From: Sweltsa coloradensis
Lineage: Eukaryota; Arthropoda; Insecta; Plecoptera; Chloroperlidae
DNA: 64,000 bases
NCBI GenBank assembly: GCA_024449915.1
Contig: JAMZAV010000308.1
Coordinates: 372,001 to 436,000, forward strand
Direction: 5' to 3'
Shown here piece by piece: positions 1 through 13,200 of this stretch (positions within the stretch are counted from its first letter, which is position 1; each line of letters opens with the position of its first letter). The notes under the pieces are model-generated. The model made no database searches and had not been told where the DNA came from. It was given only the letters and a program-made list of their open reading frames with translations. A program made the position numbers and the translations under genes.

Positions 1-2762
1 TTGGACAGTTTCCAATAATCTCAAAAATCAAACAACTAATGCAAATGTAGTAGTTTTTTTAATCATGGCGCATATCAAAACCTAGTTGTGGAAACTCAGT
101 TAAGTTGAACCTTCCACATTGAAATGCCAGGAAACTTTAAATTAGATTAAAACTAGTCTCAAGACTAGTCTAGTGAGACGTTTAAGTCGATGCTCTTTTT
201 AAGTAGAGAATACTCTATAATAACATGTGAACTCGACAATTTTAACTTCATGTTTTATCCAATCATTGCTAAAATCTGACAGTAAACACAATGTAGCCAA
301 TAGTATGTTGCACAAACCATTACGAAAATTTAAGCAGTAGTAACATCAATTATTATAATAGTGTTTCTTAAAAGTTTATAAATATATAATTTGCATGGTA
401 TCTAAATTGCGGGTTTGTCATGCATTAAACTGAACAGAGCAGTTGAAACACTTCTTCTTTAACGTACTCTAGTTGCTGGTAATAAAGTAGTTACCACAAG
501 CCAGCCGAGTTATTTCAACCTAAACGTCTAGCTTAAGCTTGAAAGGCAAAAGTTACAGGAAATGGCCATCATGATATTAGCACTGTCCTCCTCCAGTCTT
601 AACTTAAGCAGACATTCTCTTTGTCGGGGAGACTTAAGAAACTAGATGAAATCCTTGGTAAATTGCGCATGAACGATTTACTGCTCTGCCGGTCGCTTTC
701 CTATGCGAAGCAGATAGTCCATTCTAAACCTAAAAGGCTATATTTATGCAAGTTGGTATTTTAAAGGTAACGAGATTAAGTTTAATTTGTACGTACCACA
801 CATCTTCCCTGCTATCACCGAGTACAAACGCAATTTAAATAGTACGTACGCCCTTTACTTACGACGGGTTTGTCGGCTTTTGAATACGTGCCCAACTTAT
901 CAAGTCAGCTGCGATGTTGAACAGAACGCACCGCCGCCCGGCCTCAGCCCATGTAGCCTCGCGACGATGAGCCAACCGCCTAATCTATGTATAAATCATC
1001 AATTTATTACACTCTCTGTTTCAACTTATCTCGAGTTGATTCTACTTTAGTAAAACAGTGATGTTGTGTTCCTGGCCTATAGCATGTAACGCGCATTATG
1101 AATAGAGAATGGACAGGGGTGCAGAACCTTCGAAAGATAATCGTCGGAAAATGGGTTGAAATTTATCTCGTTTTTTAGTCAAACATTTTTACGTTTTAGT
1201 CATCAAGGATTGTCGTTGCAAACAATTATGAGATGATTCAATTTTTAAAGCACTTGTAAAATGATAAATTCCAAAATATATTTATTTTACTTTGTCAAGT
1301 TAAAACAAAATCAATTATTGTTGAAAAAATAAATACCGCGACAAAATGTGTTGTCAATTTGTTTATTTTGATGACACGTAAATCATAAATAAACTGCGTG
1401 ACAGGGGTGTCAATGTTATCATGTTTTATCAAAACGGCGTATTTTTAGTGTGTGCACATTTTTTCTCATCATAAAATTAAATTGTTTATGTGACCAAACG
1501 ATGTAATGTACTTTATTACACTTTTGAGACAAATACAGTACATAAAACTAGAATTTTTTACTTTTGCGTTTTGGTGCAGAGTCGTAATTGTTGAAATAAA
1601 AATCTCGTTTTACCGAGTTTTATATTATTGTAAAAGTATATAAGATTTAGTGTTATTATTACGTACAATTTTTCAACAAATTTAGTAGACAGAAAACGCT
1701 CTAAGAATATGTGACTTGGTAAAATGATGTTTCAGTTAATTTGGTTGTCTGTGACATGTATTCCAATTCCACTGCTTAATTTCGTAAGCGTTTTTGAGAT
1801 GATTTATCGCAATTTTCTTTCTTTACAGAGTGCGAATAAATTAATTTTAGTTTGCTCAGCCTCGCTTCTCTGTTTTGTGAGACAATGTTGGATTTCCGCT
1901 CAAGCATCAGATTGTACACTCGACTGGTTTCTTTAAATGCTTCATCACCAAACAAATTTTAACACTATTTTCATTCTAGATTTTATGATCATTTTCTGTA
2001 GAATTAAAATTTGCAGCATGCCTTTGGGAATGTAATATAAATAAACTGTGTTTATATTTATTGCATTTGCACTTGATATTTCACTATAAAATTGTTTACA
2101 GGGGTTCTTGTGTTTTAATCTTTTTACAAAGTCTTTAATAGCAGCATTTTAGTATATGAGTTTTCTTGTAAGGCTTTGTCTTGCAAATGAATTATTACCA
2201 TGTTTGAAAAGCTATTGCTTTCATTAAATTCCCCGTTTATTATTTTCTTTTACTAAGTTCTAGTAACATATAAAGTTTAAGAATGCAAAGAGATCTATGT
2301 AGTTTTAAAACTTCCTGTTGATTGTGTTTATAAAATACTTTATTCACAATCTGTTGCTTTACTCCATGTTAAAAAAACTGTAAATAGTTTAAGTTAAATG
2401 GCCATGTATTTTGTAATTGAAAAAAGTTTTGTACTTTACTTTCAAAACTTTTTTACGTTCTTTGTACACCATTCTTGAAACATTGTATTCTTTTAACGGC
2501 CTCTTACTTGAAGATGTGAACTTTGCAATTTATTCAACACAAACAACGGAAAAGAGGGATTGATACACGGATGATGATTTATTAAAAACACTTTATACTA
2601 ACTGAAATATAGTGAAGAAAGATATAAAACGGTTCTAGATTGTATAAGTCATAGTGTAACATTTCCAATTTATAGGCCTACTTTAAATAATTATCCAATA
2701 ACAAATTTATAAGAAAACATTAATTAAACTCTTTAATGTTCAGTCAAACAATCAATATTAAC
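1..2762. other. AT-rich non-coding stretch
   Basis: Very AT-rich sequence with many poly-A and poly-T runs. The longest open frames are 87 codons at 787-1050 (+) and 70 codons at 1724-1936 (+). Neither resembles a family I know and both fit chance in DNA of this composition. No repeat unit, RNA gene or promoter could be supported. Confidence 0.6.
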
Positions 2763-2777
2763 CAACAACAACAACAA
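2763..2777. repeat. (CAA)5 microsatellite
   Basis: Five perfect CAA triplets directly before the start of an open frame at 2780. Too short to say more. Confidence 0.8.
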
Positions 2778-2779
2778 CA

Positions 2780-3524
2780 GTGAATTCTTTAGTGTCAAAA
2801 CAATTGCGAACTATTACGTATCAAAATACAATTTCAAATATTCACGCGTATTTCAACCCGAGTGTTCTCCAACTTACAAACCAAGTGCTGCATTCTAGCG
2901 CAACGCACAGAAACCACATTATCGACAAAATTATCGAACAGTACTCGAGCTGCGATCTAGCGGCAGCAAACCTCAATCACGTGCAGTGCTAACAACATGT
3001 TAACACCATTACCCGATAATTTAGTTCTAACAAAGGACCGATAGACGGCGCTAACCGCAATCTCCAGGTCTACCAACTTAAAATATGGGTTGGACATGAC
3101 TCATTTTCAAATCTCCCGGAATAATTAACCAATCAAAGACTTCATTGCACCATGGCGACTAGTACAATACTATCCATAAATTTATAGAACATCACAAAGT
3201 GCGACTTAATTATGGCGTAATGCAGGATACGCAGACCAAATTTCGATGACGTATTGGGACTAGACACGCTTTTTAATAGATTTTACCAAGACCCCTCCAT
3301 CATAAACTCGCCGAAAGTCTAAAAATAAACCTGACTGTCGTCCAAAACTTCAAAAAGCTTCGATTGCAGACGACAGAACCCATCCAGCCATAGACGAGCA
3401 CAGATGTGCTGAACGAACGGGAGGGTACGCCATCGAGAAGGACCAAGACGCCGACAATTACTTAATTAACACATACAACTACATTTTTAAAGGAAGAGGC
3501 AAGACTTGGGACTCGCGGGCGTAA
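2780..3524 (+). other. Less AT-rich stretch with broken open frames
   Basis: Base composition moves towards 45% GC between about 2880 and 3600, unlike the flanks. One frame is open at 2780-2992 (70 codons). Further open blocks follow in the same frame, separated by stops, and a last block in another frame ends at 3522-3524 with the residues GKTWDSRA. The pattern could be an old, frameshifted coding relic, but the spacing of stops is also close to chance. I recognise no domain. It could be a decayed transposon gene or ordinary unique DNA. Confidence 0.2.
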
Positions 3525-3798
3525 TTCTCACCTGGACGTTGGGACACAATTTGGACTTCTACACCTGGGATTCGGCTTAGGTTAGGCCTAACCCCACTAC
3601 AAACAAACTTCGACAAAAACAAAGCACGTAAGCCCAAGGGCAGAATATTGGTACGTAAAAACGTTTTAATTGAACTTTTAATACACTAACGAAGGCCTAA
3701 GGGCTATTGAACATTATCAATTGAACATTTTGAACATTTTGCACTGAACTTAAAGCAAGGCTTTAATCTCATTTTTATAGGCCCAAAGGACCTGATAT

Positions 3799-3891
3799 TG
3801 TATAACTTGTAACCTGTATTTTATTGTATAACTTGTTCCCTGTATTTCACTGTATAACTTATAACCTGTATTCCATTGCATAATTTGTAGG
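3799..3891. repeat. 26-bp minisatellite, about 3.6 copies
   Basis: Units start at 3799, 3825, 3851 and 3877, exactly 26 bp apart, and each begins TGTATAACTT or a one- or two-base variant. The units differ from each other at 3-5 bases, so this is an old local duplication. The last partial unit runs into a TAGGCCTA palindrome at 3888-3895. Confidence 0.9.
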
Positions 3892-6800
3892 CCTAACTTC
3901 ACATATCACTAAAAGTGACATTTGATTCCCTTGTAGGCTAAGCCTACCTATAACTTGTAACTAATTGTCTGATTTTTGGGACACAATTAAATTGTCAACT
4001 TAATATTTCATCTCTCATTTATAGGCTATTATTCCTGTTTGATCACTCATATCCCTTGTATTATTATAAACTTTCTGACAGCTAGTTAGGTCTATTGAAC
4101 CCAGACCTACCATATCATGTAATATATTATTTCATGTACATATCACCTACTTTATTACGGCAAGCCTTTAATACACTAATGTTTCTACGGAGCGTGTTAC
4201 TTGTATGTTATTCTTTGTGCACATAGCACGGTTATGTTTTACTTTAAGACTTTTAATCTCCAAGATTGATATTTTTTTACGATCTTGGCATGATATTAAA
4301 CAATTTTGCTATCAACATTTTCAATATACACTACCAACAAAACTTTTAAAATGTGATTTATGTTTGCCATAAAGTGCAATCAAAAAACAAAATTGACCAT
4401 GAAAAATAAAATAAAAAATAAATTTATCTCTTCCCATTAAACAATTGTGTTTATTTCCAGTTTCTCATAGCATAGATAGTTCCAAAGTGACCATACTATT
4501 TTGTATTCTATCGGACGGACAAACTTGTGTTCTAAAATTGCGCAGTTATATCAAGTGTGTAAATCGATCCCATAATCTCTATAACGCGTGTAAGAATAAA
4601 CCAAGTATAATGACTGACTGCTTTTAATTGAAAACCATAAACTTTAAACATTAAGTAAAAAATAAATGAAACATGATAAAATATTTAAACATCAGTCTTT
4701 TCTTATAAAAAGGATGATTCAAATTGCAAATACAAAATTGTATCTACGCACAACTGCGAGATTTCTGCTTGGAGATTCCAAGTGCAGACAGTATTGAAAG
4801 CAAGATATGGCAAATATGCTATATTAATATAAGGCCTGCTGTTCAGGCAAAGTATTTTATGAATGCCTAGGTTTAAAGGGATACGTAATTCAATACTGCA
4901 AGAGAAAATGCATTGACAGTGGGGCATTGTATGAGGAATATTGTTGGTTCGAGTTATATCTCTACGTTGGATAGGTGTCATATAAATTCTTTAGGGAAAA
5001 CCGGTTTTCCTCGCGGGGGTTAACGTGCCTCGCCAGACAAGATGGCGCGATCCACCGTTATACCCGAGCGTAGAAGACCAACACCTATAATAAAACTGCG
5101 ATTAGGAATGCATTTTATTCATAGCTCAATCACAAAAACAGCACACAGAAAAACTTTCTATGGGAAAACATTTTTTTTTTCAATAATATTTTCTTTTGCG
5201 TAGGCCTACATTTTCCTACAATTTGAAATTAAAAAAGAAGGTGAATTCTGAATTAATAAATGAGACATGATTTTTATCCAAGTGTTCACGTTTCTCTGCT
5301 CAAACATACCAAGCTCTCATTACACCGTTCTGTGTCATTACATCGCCGATGATAGAAAGAGAACAGCATCTTTTACTGTTTATCTATTATTTCTTTGAGT
5401 AACAAATATTTATTACATTTGTTGTTGTGTCTCGCAGATGGATACAATGAGTTAAAACAATAAATTTAAGCATTACATATTCTTCTCAACACTAACATCA
5501 AAGACCTTAATAAAGAGACAAACAACTTTTTTTGTGGGGTCTTCGTATTGCATTTTTATTTAGCTAATGGCTTATAAATTAAAGTTTAATTTGAAATATC
5601 CTGTTGATATTTTATTACCCATTGCTTAGCATTTTTGTTCTACCGGTATATAACCACAATACATTCTCATTGAAACCAGGAATACATTTACAGGTCAAAC
5701 AGACTACAAAAGTAAGCATACTTTAGCAGAATAAAAATGTAACATTTCCAATGATAAAAATCTGAATATCGAAAAATTCAAGTCTATAAACTTATGTTGA
5801 ATCCCCACAACAACAATGATCAATACAATTTCATTGTTGTAACTGGCAGCATCTCAACGTTAGTTGGCGAAACTTGGTATTTACTTTCCGTCGCCTCCTT
5901 CTTGATCCAGCCATCGTGCGCCCATACAAATTACATCCTAGCGACTTGACGGGATAGCGTTGACTTACAATTAATTAAACTAACACACTGTCGCTGCATT
6001 ATAAGAGGAGCGACTGTATAGTAGGCCTTCAGAAGTTACGCTTACCCTACCCACCCAAACTATAGTGGGGTGCCCAATAAGTTTCGAAATTAATTTCGAT
6101 CTCCCTAGATTGTTAAATGTCTGTCACTTCAAGTTGATACAAGGCCTTGCCACTTGGGATGTATTGACAACTGACGTATTGCTTGGGATTCGGAGCGTTT
6201 GCGTTGTGATTAAAGTTTATTTAGGAATTGAAAGTGTTTAATTACTTGAGATTTTCAGAATATTTTATTAGTTTTGTGTATGGCCGTAATTGTTTATGCA
6301 ACACTTGCACTGCCTTGTTGTTCACAGCCATCCTGGTACTATTTGTGCACTTTAACTTCATTGTTTATTGCTCACCGCCATCCTAATATTTTTGTATCAA
6401 TTTCTTTGGTGTTGAAAAGGACGCTATGTTTCTTTGTTTTCAACAATGTTTATCATCAGACTGAAATTACTTACTGCATCGGCCATTCGTATGGTCTAGT
6501 GTTATTCTCTGTTAACTTTCGATAAGTTATTAATAAATACAGTGTTTTACTTGTGATTTTCCATTCAAAGTGTGTGTTATTGTGTCCGTGGATCGCTGAA
6601 CCAGGGCCTTCATTTACAGTCCACTCATTTGTTATCTTTAACATGGTCCTCCATTCACTCCAGAGTTTCATTTTCATCTTCATGTATCACCCATTCATCT
6701 CTTGCCCCAACAGTAATGATAAAGTGCATGCTTCTTTTAGTAGGAAAATGAGTGTGTAAAATCATCTGATTAATATTAAAGAAATTACTTTTATTGAACA

Positions 6801-7243
6801 TGGTTACACGATCGAGTTTCGTGATAAGCTGTCGGAAAAACACAACCCGAGATGAAGAAAGAAGTAATAAAATATCTAGTTCAAAGAGATTTGAATAGTT
6901 ATTAGAGAGATTATTGGGAATTCGAATGAACAATACCCAGAGAACATGTATGAACAGATGTTAAGTGTTTAGAAACAAGACACATCTTTCAGCAGGTAAC
7001 ACGTGATGATTTGAGAATGTGAAAACTGATTTGGATGTAGGTTTGTATGTGGTAATGTTGATGTATATCTAGCCATTATGTATTTTATGTTTTATAAATT
7101 CCCAAATTTTGTAATCTTTGTTTTCTGATGATAAATCAAAGCGACAAAATGGCGCGAACAAATAAATGTTATGTTAAGTATAGTATTGATATTACGAATC
7201 AATTTCAGCATTCGCAAAGGACTGAAAGACCCCTTTGATAAAA
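3892..7243. other. Unannotated AT-rich DNA
   Basis: No gene, RNA or mobile element could be supported. Open frames stay under about 92 codons (for example 4703-4981 minus, 6274-6525 plus) and look like chance. A perfect 14-bp palindrome CGAAATTAATTTCG lies near 6090, and TAGGCCTA palindromes at 3888 and 5201. Confidence 0.5.
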
Positions 7244-7250
7244 CCTTTAG
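7244..7250. repeat. Left target-site duplication of hairpin element
   Basis: CCTTTAG directly precedes the element at 7251-7665 and is repeated exactly on its other side at 7666-7672. With the next outer base the match is 7 of 8 (ACCTTTAG against GCCTTTAG), compatible with the 8-bp duplications made by hAT transposases. Confidence 0.6.
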
Positions 7251-7665
7251 CCTATTCCATAGCATTCTTACCGAAATTTTAAAAGTCAAAGGAAAATGGC
7301 TGAAAGTTGGTTAAATGAACGATGAACTTGAATAAAAGGGAATATTTTTTAAAATTGTTTTTTGTTTTGGACATGGTACAAATAAGAATTTTGAACCGTT
7401 CGACGAAAATAAATTGTAAATCAAACGTTATTTCAGAAAATTATTTTCCCTAGTATTGTAAACAAAGGTGTGTTGAAACAATTTTTTTTAAATATTTAGC
7501 TCAAAATTGCACCTAGAACTGTACTTTTCTTATTGACCCAAAACTTGCATTGTAATAGGAAATTGTTGTCCCGTCAAAAGAAATTATTTTATTCACTTTC
7601 ATCCAACCAATTTTCACCCATTTTCCTTTGACTTTCAAAATATTGGTGAGAGTGCTTCGGAATAG
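7251..7665. mobile_element. 415-bp hairpin (MITE-like) DNA element
   Basis: The two ends are long inverted repeats. The left arm (about 7251-7340) and the reverse complement of the right arm (about 7575-7665) both read CTATTCC, AGCA and then a shared block AAAGTCAAAGGAAAATGG, at about 80% identity over some 90 bp. The middle 230 bp is AT-rich with no open frame. CCTTTAG lies immediately outside both ends. This is the form of a non-autonomous cut-and-paste element; a 7-8-bp duplication points to hAT or a related group, which is inference. Arm divergence suggests an old insertion. A decayed snap-back repeat of another origin is the alternative. Confidence 0.65.
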
Positions 7666-7672
7666 CCTTTAG
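7666..7672. repeat. Right target-site duplication of hairpin element
   Basis: CCTTTAG, identical to 7244-7250 on the other side of the hairpin element. Confidence 0.6.
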
Positions 7673-7679
7673 TTGTTGG

Positions 7680-8009
7680 TTAAGACGATCTGACGACAGT
7701 CAAATTAGAGTATCCCTTGTAGAGCGATGCGCTACCTATCGGTATGTTTGCAGAGTATTCAGGAGTAGTTGTAAACAACCCTACGTGCTTCCATAATATC
7801 CAAGTTGATATTACAAACATGTTTGTTGACATTGCACCAACTATTCTATAGCTATGTAATATGACATCCCTAAGTGTTGATGCTGCCGTGCCTCCCGGCG
7901 TTACGATGTTTGTTGTTTGTAGGTTCTCGGTATTTGCTATTCGTAATTCCAGCTCCCTTTGCGAGCGAGGTACTTGGAATATAAGCAGGCTCAGAAAGCT
8001 CGCAGGCAT
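7680..8009 (-). CDS. Unrecognised open frame, 109 codons
   Basis: An open frame in a patch less AT-rich than its surroundings (about 7680-8220). I recognise no domain, and there is no clear signal peptide or membrane segment. A shorter frame is open on the other strand over part of it (7861-8070). It abuts the hairpin element at 7251-7665. It could be an exon, a transposon relic or chance; nothing in the sequence decides. Listed only because it is longer than most frames nearby. Confidence 0.12.
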   Translation of the reverse strand: MPASFLSLLIFQVPRSQRELELRIANTENLQTTNIVTPGGTAASTLRDVILHSYRIVGAMSTNMFVISTWILWKHVGLFTTTPEYSANIPIGSASLYKGYSNLTVVRSS

Positions 8010-8102
8010 TCCACAGAGGCAACTGGTAGTGTGCTTATCGCTGTGCTACACTCTTCCAGGAGAGATGTGATTGGTTGAGGAGACAAATCATACGGTTTGC
8101 CG

Positions 8103-8131
8103 GCCGGGTGTAAGACAGATAAGCACCCGGC
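8103..8131. other. Short GC-rich hairpin
   Basis: GCCGGGTG (8103-8110) and CACCCGGC (8124-8131) form a perfect 8-bp stem with a 13-nt loop. The right arm runs on as CACCCGGCACC, which resembles the tRNA 3'-end motif found at 21499-21560. It may be a remnant of a tRNA-derived element. Confidence 0.5.
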
Positions 8132-9386
8132 ACCTTCTTCAATGATCTCAGATGGGTCGAAGAGAAAAGAGACCCAATCTTCTCACCCTCACAAATCACG
8201 GGAGAATGTCCTATTCTATTATACATCGATTCAATTTAACATATTTTAAAGGAAGATGTCCTATTAATGTTCCTTTAATATCAAATTAATTTTCCCCGAA
8301 GATGTTAAACTGAAATTCAGATTGTGTGCATTGTTTCGTATGAAATGTGTGTTGAAATTAATCATTATTAATAGCACAACACGGAGTTTACTATTGCGTA
8401 GTGTAGGTTTATTCCAAGTTCCCAAGTCAACAAGAGAAAACGATGTTAATAATACATGAAATATACGCAATTAATATGCTATAGCCTTTGCATTCACAAC
8501 ACATCCATCTAAATTTGTGAAGCAATGCATCAATTGTCAATGCAGAGTTGTCAAAACGTATACAATTCGGAAACGAACAAGAGTGCATTTTATTTAATTG
8601 AACAGCGTTCGTTTATATAATGGTGAACGTTTATTATTTTCCAATCAGTTGATTGGTGAGGGGGACAAGTTCGATTCAAATTTATCTTTCCCTAATTGGA
8701 TGGTGTAAAACTATTAAAATGGTTCACGCTCCCAATATGTTTCGTGATAGGTATTAGGTCTTCTTTACCAAAACACTAATAACTTTACTGTTGTGTGCCC
8801 TAAAACCCCACTATCTAACCAACTAATTAACACAGAAAAACGACCGAGATAGAGAACTTCCTCATCCAGAAACTTTTCTGCACAAAAATACTTCTTACTT
8901 GGTTTTTAAATGGGTCGCCATTACATTCTGATTTTAGAACGAGATTCAAAGACATTGTCCAGTAGGGCTACTACAGAATGATGAATGCGCTTGCATGGTG
9001 CGTTGAAAAGTTCTTCCTACTTTTATCGGTCATTTGTCGGACTAGATCCGACAGGGGTGTTTGCACACTATACTACACCCCCATGATTTTTCAAGTTTTT
9101 AAAACAATTTTTTTTTAAATTTTGAAGATTTTTTTATTGTACATTTCCCACTCTTTCAAGTGTCTTGATGTACTTTCTATAGTAAACAGTTCCACCGCCT
9201 ACTAAATTTAAATGCAAACATGATCCAAACGCGGGCTAAATCTCAGTTCAATAATATCTGGAAATGTATTGAACAGAAAAATTATCATTTATTTACTGTG
9301 AATTAATAATGAAGAAATGCCAACTGCCATCGTTTTTCAATTATAAAAGTCAAACGTATTATTTTTATAAACCTAAAATGTTATTA
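8132..9386. other. Unannotated AT-rich DNA
   Basis: No supported feature. A GTTCGATTC string near 8670 resembles a Pol III B box but has no partner A box. Confidence 0.5.
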
Positions 9387-9447
9387 AAATAAATAAATTC
9401 GTAAACGGTGTCTACCCATGAGTCACATAACCGATAATCAGTGGTCG
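9387..9447 (-). mobile_element. Decayed tail of the SINE family
   Basis: An (AAAT)n start, then GTCTACCCA, a diverged CTCA block and ATAATCAGTGG, in the same order as the tail of the fuller SINE at 29132-29200. Similarity is moderate, so this is either an old copy or the 3' end of a LINE sharing the same tail. Confidence 0.5.
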
Positions 9448-9448
9448 A

Positions 9449-9757
9449 GTGCCTCAGATCTTGAGTGAAAGTGCGTGTGAGAACCGTGGGCCTACCTTTG
9501 AGCAGTCAATCCAAGACGAAGTGTGCGGGCGATATAGGGTGGGATTGCACGAGCGCATACTTGCATACCGTGGCACGGCTCCCCCAGGACAATCTCGCCA
9601 GAACAGAAACGTTACCAGGGCGTCGGAAACAATAAGAGATTTGCTTCAACGTGCCCTCCGATCTGGGCGGGAAATGCCCAACACAGATCAAACGCCGGAG
9701 GAAGATAATCTTTTCGTGGGAAACCTGCCCAGGGAAAGCTTGTCGCTCCTCGGGTGA
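9449..9757 (+). CDS. Unrecognised open frame, 102 codons, GC-rich patch
   Basis: The frame sits in a block of about 50% GC (9440-9830) inside a much more AT-rich region. The protein is hydrophilic and rich in Arg, Gln and Glu, with no motif I can name. The block begins directly beside a SINE/LINE-type tail (9387-9447) lying on the minus strand, so the GC-rich block may be the body of a minus-strand retroelement and the plus-strand frame incidental. Shorter frames are open in two other phases (9506-9691 minus, 9651-9902 plus). The composition step is real; the gene is doubtful. Confidence 0.2.
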   Translation: MPQILSESACENRGPTFEQSIQDEVCGRYRVGLHERILAYRGTAPPGQSRQNRNVTRASETIRDLLQRALRSGREMPNTDQTPEEDNLFVGNLPRESLSLLG

Positions 9758-10145
9758 CCATGCAGCTGTGTGGATAGTCAGAGGAGCGTTGGGAGGAAGG
9801 GACAGAAGTAAGTCAACCGATATAAATACATCGTATTTACCCCAACATCTTTGTGTTCCAATAGTTTTATGTTTAGTCTTTATAAAATCTCTTGGCTTAT
9901 AGGCTAACTACAATCAGCACACATTTAGGATAATATGATTGATTCGGATAAAGATTTGCGCAGAATAGTAGTAAGAGTACAGAAAGTCCCCATTTTAACC
10001 TTGATTTACTTCTATCCTCAGGCGTATACCTGATACTTTAGGACTAAAACGAGGGGTGACGAACCGACGTCCTTCCAAATTTAAGTTTTGCTTGTAACGC
10101 TTTAGCCACCTTTATATGTGTGACAAAAATCAAACACCCAGGCTT
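9758..10145. other. No feature seen
   Basis: The GC-rich patch fades out by about 9830. The rest is ordinary AT-rich DNA. Confidence 0.5.
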
Positions 10146-10285
10146 TATTATTTATTTATTTATTTATTTTATTTATTTATTTATTTATTAATTAATTAAT
10201 TAATTTATTTATTAATTAATTAATTTATTTATTTATTATTTATATATCATTTATTTATTATTTATTTATACCTTTATTATTTATG
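10146..10285. repeat. (TTTA)n / (TTAA)n microsatellite
   Basis: About 140 bp of TTTA repeats with inner blocks of ATTA or TTAA and several slipped units. It resembles an expanded SINE or LINE tail but has no recognisable element on either side. Confidence 0.9.
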
Positions 10286-13200
10286 TAATTATTATTCGTG
10301 CAAATACTTGTTGAAGGTATAAAATCTATGTCAGGTGAATCGTTTTGGCGAGAACTTGACAACTTATATAAATCTGGTGTTTGTCAGCATAAATGTTATC
10401 AAGAGGTCCCAAAATGTAAGATATTCCTGCAATAAAATTGTATAAAAACATCAATTTCGAATTTTATTGTGATTGTTATATATTATTGTTAATATTATCA
10501 GTTTATGACTGAGTGCGTAGACTCGAAATACGAATTTATCTATTTATGTCTACAAAAAGCTAGGTGCGAACTATTCTAACAATTGCAAAAATTGCATTAA
10601 CAAAATTATTTTGTTACTCTAACAACAATGTAGAACACAATATCGGATCATCATTTCAATTCTCGAATCCTCATCTGAACTGAGCTACTGCTGCCGCATA
10701 GGAAAGTTGGCTGAATCACTGTTGGTATCACTCAGCCAAGATTCCATTGCAGATATTCTTGGGAATACGCATGCATCAACTAGCTTTAATATTGCGAGTT
10801 ATTCCGACACATTTTTACTTCCAGACACAAAGTGCTGAAATAAAATGTGTGCTACCCAGACTACATAGCACGTGAATCAATTTCACAAGTTGTTGCATGA
10901 TCGAGTTTCATTCTTGACACATAAGCAGAATATTTTACTGGTGTTTTCAAATGGAAGATTTTATAAAATATATTCTAAAACGCGTTTCTTTATACAGCAT
11001 GGCTATAAGCTTGCTTTACAGGCAAGTTCATTTTACTCGGGTGACTGAAAACAAAAATACCTGAAATAATGAATACTTGAAATAATAGAGGAAACAACAT
11101 GTCAGTTATTTTACTATCAAATAAAAAAAAAACGTAGCTAATATAAATAAAATCATAGGTTGCAAATTGTGGTTTTGGGCCGGTAAACATTCAAAAACGT
11201 ACATTTTCGTATTGTTTGATAATCTACAATAATTTTGTTTACATCTTCTGAGAATTGATCTGTTTATAGATACATCTTTGAGAATAATGTGATTTTACAT
11301 CAACCAATTTCATTCTGGGTATTGGAATGGGATATTGAAAATGATTATTTGGTTGTCAAAAGGAAAATGAATACATGGTAAATATGTCCTGGATGATTGT
11401 TATTCTAGTAAGTTGGCTTTGCTATACTAATAGCTTGCGTAGAGATAGGGAACGCGTTGTAGATTGTAGAATACTCTGCGGATAATTCAAGTGAGAGAAT
11501 GCACTTGATGATAGTGCTACACGGTAATGATAGGTAGTGCCACCGACTACGGTAGTACTCGAAGTACTTTGTTTGATAATTGGTTCAGGGCCGAGAGATC
11601 GCAGCACTGACGCTGTGAAACTAGTACGACCTCTCTCTAAACCATCTCTAAACCATCTCTTCTCACCACCGCTAGAAGAAACAGAAACTCTAAACCATCT
11701 CTACCCGGCCTTGAAACTTTGTCAAGTGCAGATTTCAATAAAGTGGAAGACTTAAGTGCGACACGTAACGTAAATGCATGGTCACCCGAACAATTTGCTA
11801 TAGATTTGAAATATTTGAATGCTGCAGAAAGAATGCTCTCCGTCGTACACAGTACAACATCTTGAAAATATGTTTGCAACGATCATTCTAGCAGGAAGTT
11901 TACGGAGCAAAATACTTGGTGGATATTGTATCTGTTACACGGGGAAGATAAACAGAAATACCTTCCAACAAAGCACGCCATTCCCTTTTTGTTCTGCTTA
12001 AACAAAGGCTTGGGGCTACGTGAATGTTCGGCTGTTTACACAATGAGTAGAATTCGAATATGTTAATAAAACGAAAACATGAACTTTGGAATTTCAACGG
12101 CAGTGTATTTCCACTTCCTTGAGAAAAAGTAATTTATGCACCCAACACTTGTTTAGAGGGCAATAGTAAGTAACGATTTTATCAATACCAATATGAGAGA
12201 AATAAAAAATTATTACTTTAAAACTTGGGCGCTAAATCAAAGGGAACTTTATTACATGTGCTAGTGACAAAATTAGTTTTTAAATTAATAATATTTTGAT
12301 TTCATGAAAATCGAGTAATTCACCAATAAAACCTTTCTATTCCTCGCCACTCGTTTTCAAGACGTGATACGATTATTAAATCATAATCCACCTTTCATGC
12401 TTGGCATTCCTCGTCTGGATGTAGTTTTGCATTCCTAGCGTCAAGTCACACATGTTGGCGACCGTGCAAATATTAAGCAATATATACCCCTGCAGCACTA
12501 TTTGAATAAAATCCAGCTGTTTATACATTATTTGTGTAAAGGACATTGCTGCACCTGAGGAAACTACACCCACCTCTCGGATACAAAGCTTTTTAAAGTA
12601 CGCACGAAATGCATGGTATACATATAAAAACCACCTGGGTTTTTTCTCCAACTCATTTGCTTTCTGCACATGTAACGCCATATACAATCTGCGTCCATTG
12701 CAGGCCGTCCATTTGGAATACGAACGAATATGAAGGGGAGTAGATCTAACAAAGGGGGTTGAATTCATGCCGTCCTACTTGAAACAACACGGTCTGATGT
12801 AAGGATGTAGGGTGAAATGAATTTCGTATTCAGGCAACCTGCCAGTAAGCATGTATTCGGGATGTGTGCTCAAATAGGGTCGTAATAGTACAAAACAACT
12901 ATGAGATGCTGCCATATAAACTTATGGGAAATTGGATTGCAAAACAATAAACCTCGAAACATCTTGAAAGTCAAATTATGAATATATTCAAGTAAATTTC
13001 TACAGTAGGGTGCATTAAAACTGTATCTTTCTCTCATATAAAAGTATTTGAAAGTTTCATTTTCTTCAAACATAATTTTAAGACTCGTGTAAATCATACT
13101 TTAGCAGCCAGCCAAATTAGATTTCAGTGCGATACTTGCTAACAAGAATAGTCTAACGAGTTTGTTCTACAGGCTTAGAACATGTGCAAGAGTTTCCGGC

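Noticed and set aside
2985..3524. Decayed transposon protein gene
   Set aside because: Some in-frame blocks look protein-like, but stop spacing is near chance and no motif was recognised; kept only as a low-confidence composition feature.
12376..12768. Chemoreceptor exon
   Set aside because: One hydrophobic stretch is not enough; the expected C-terminal signatures are absent.
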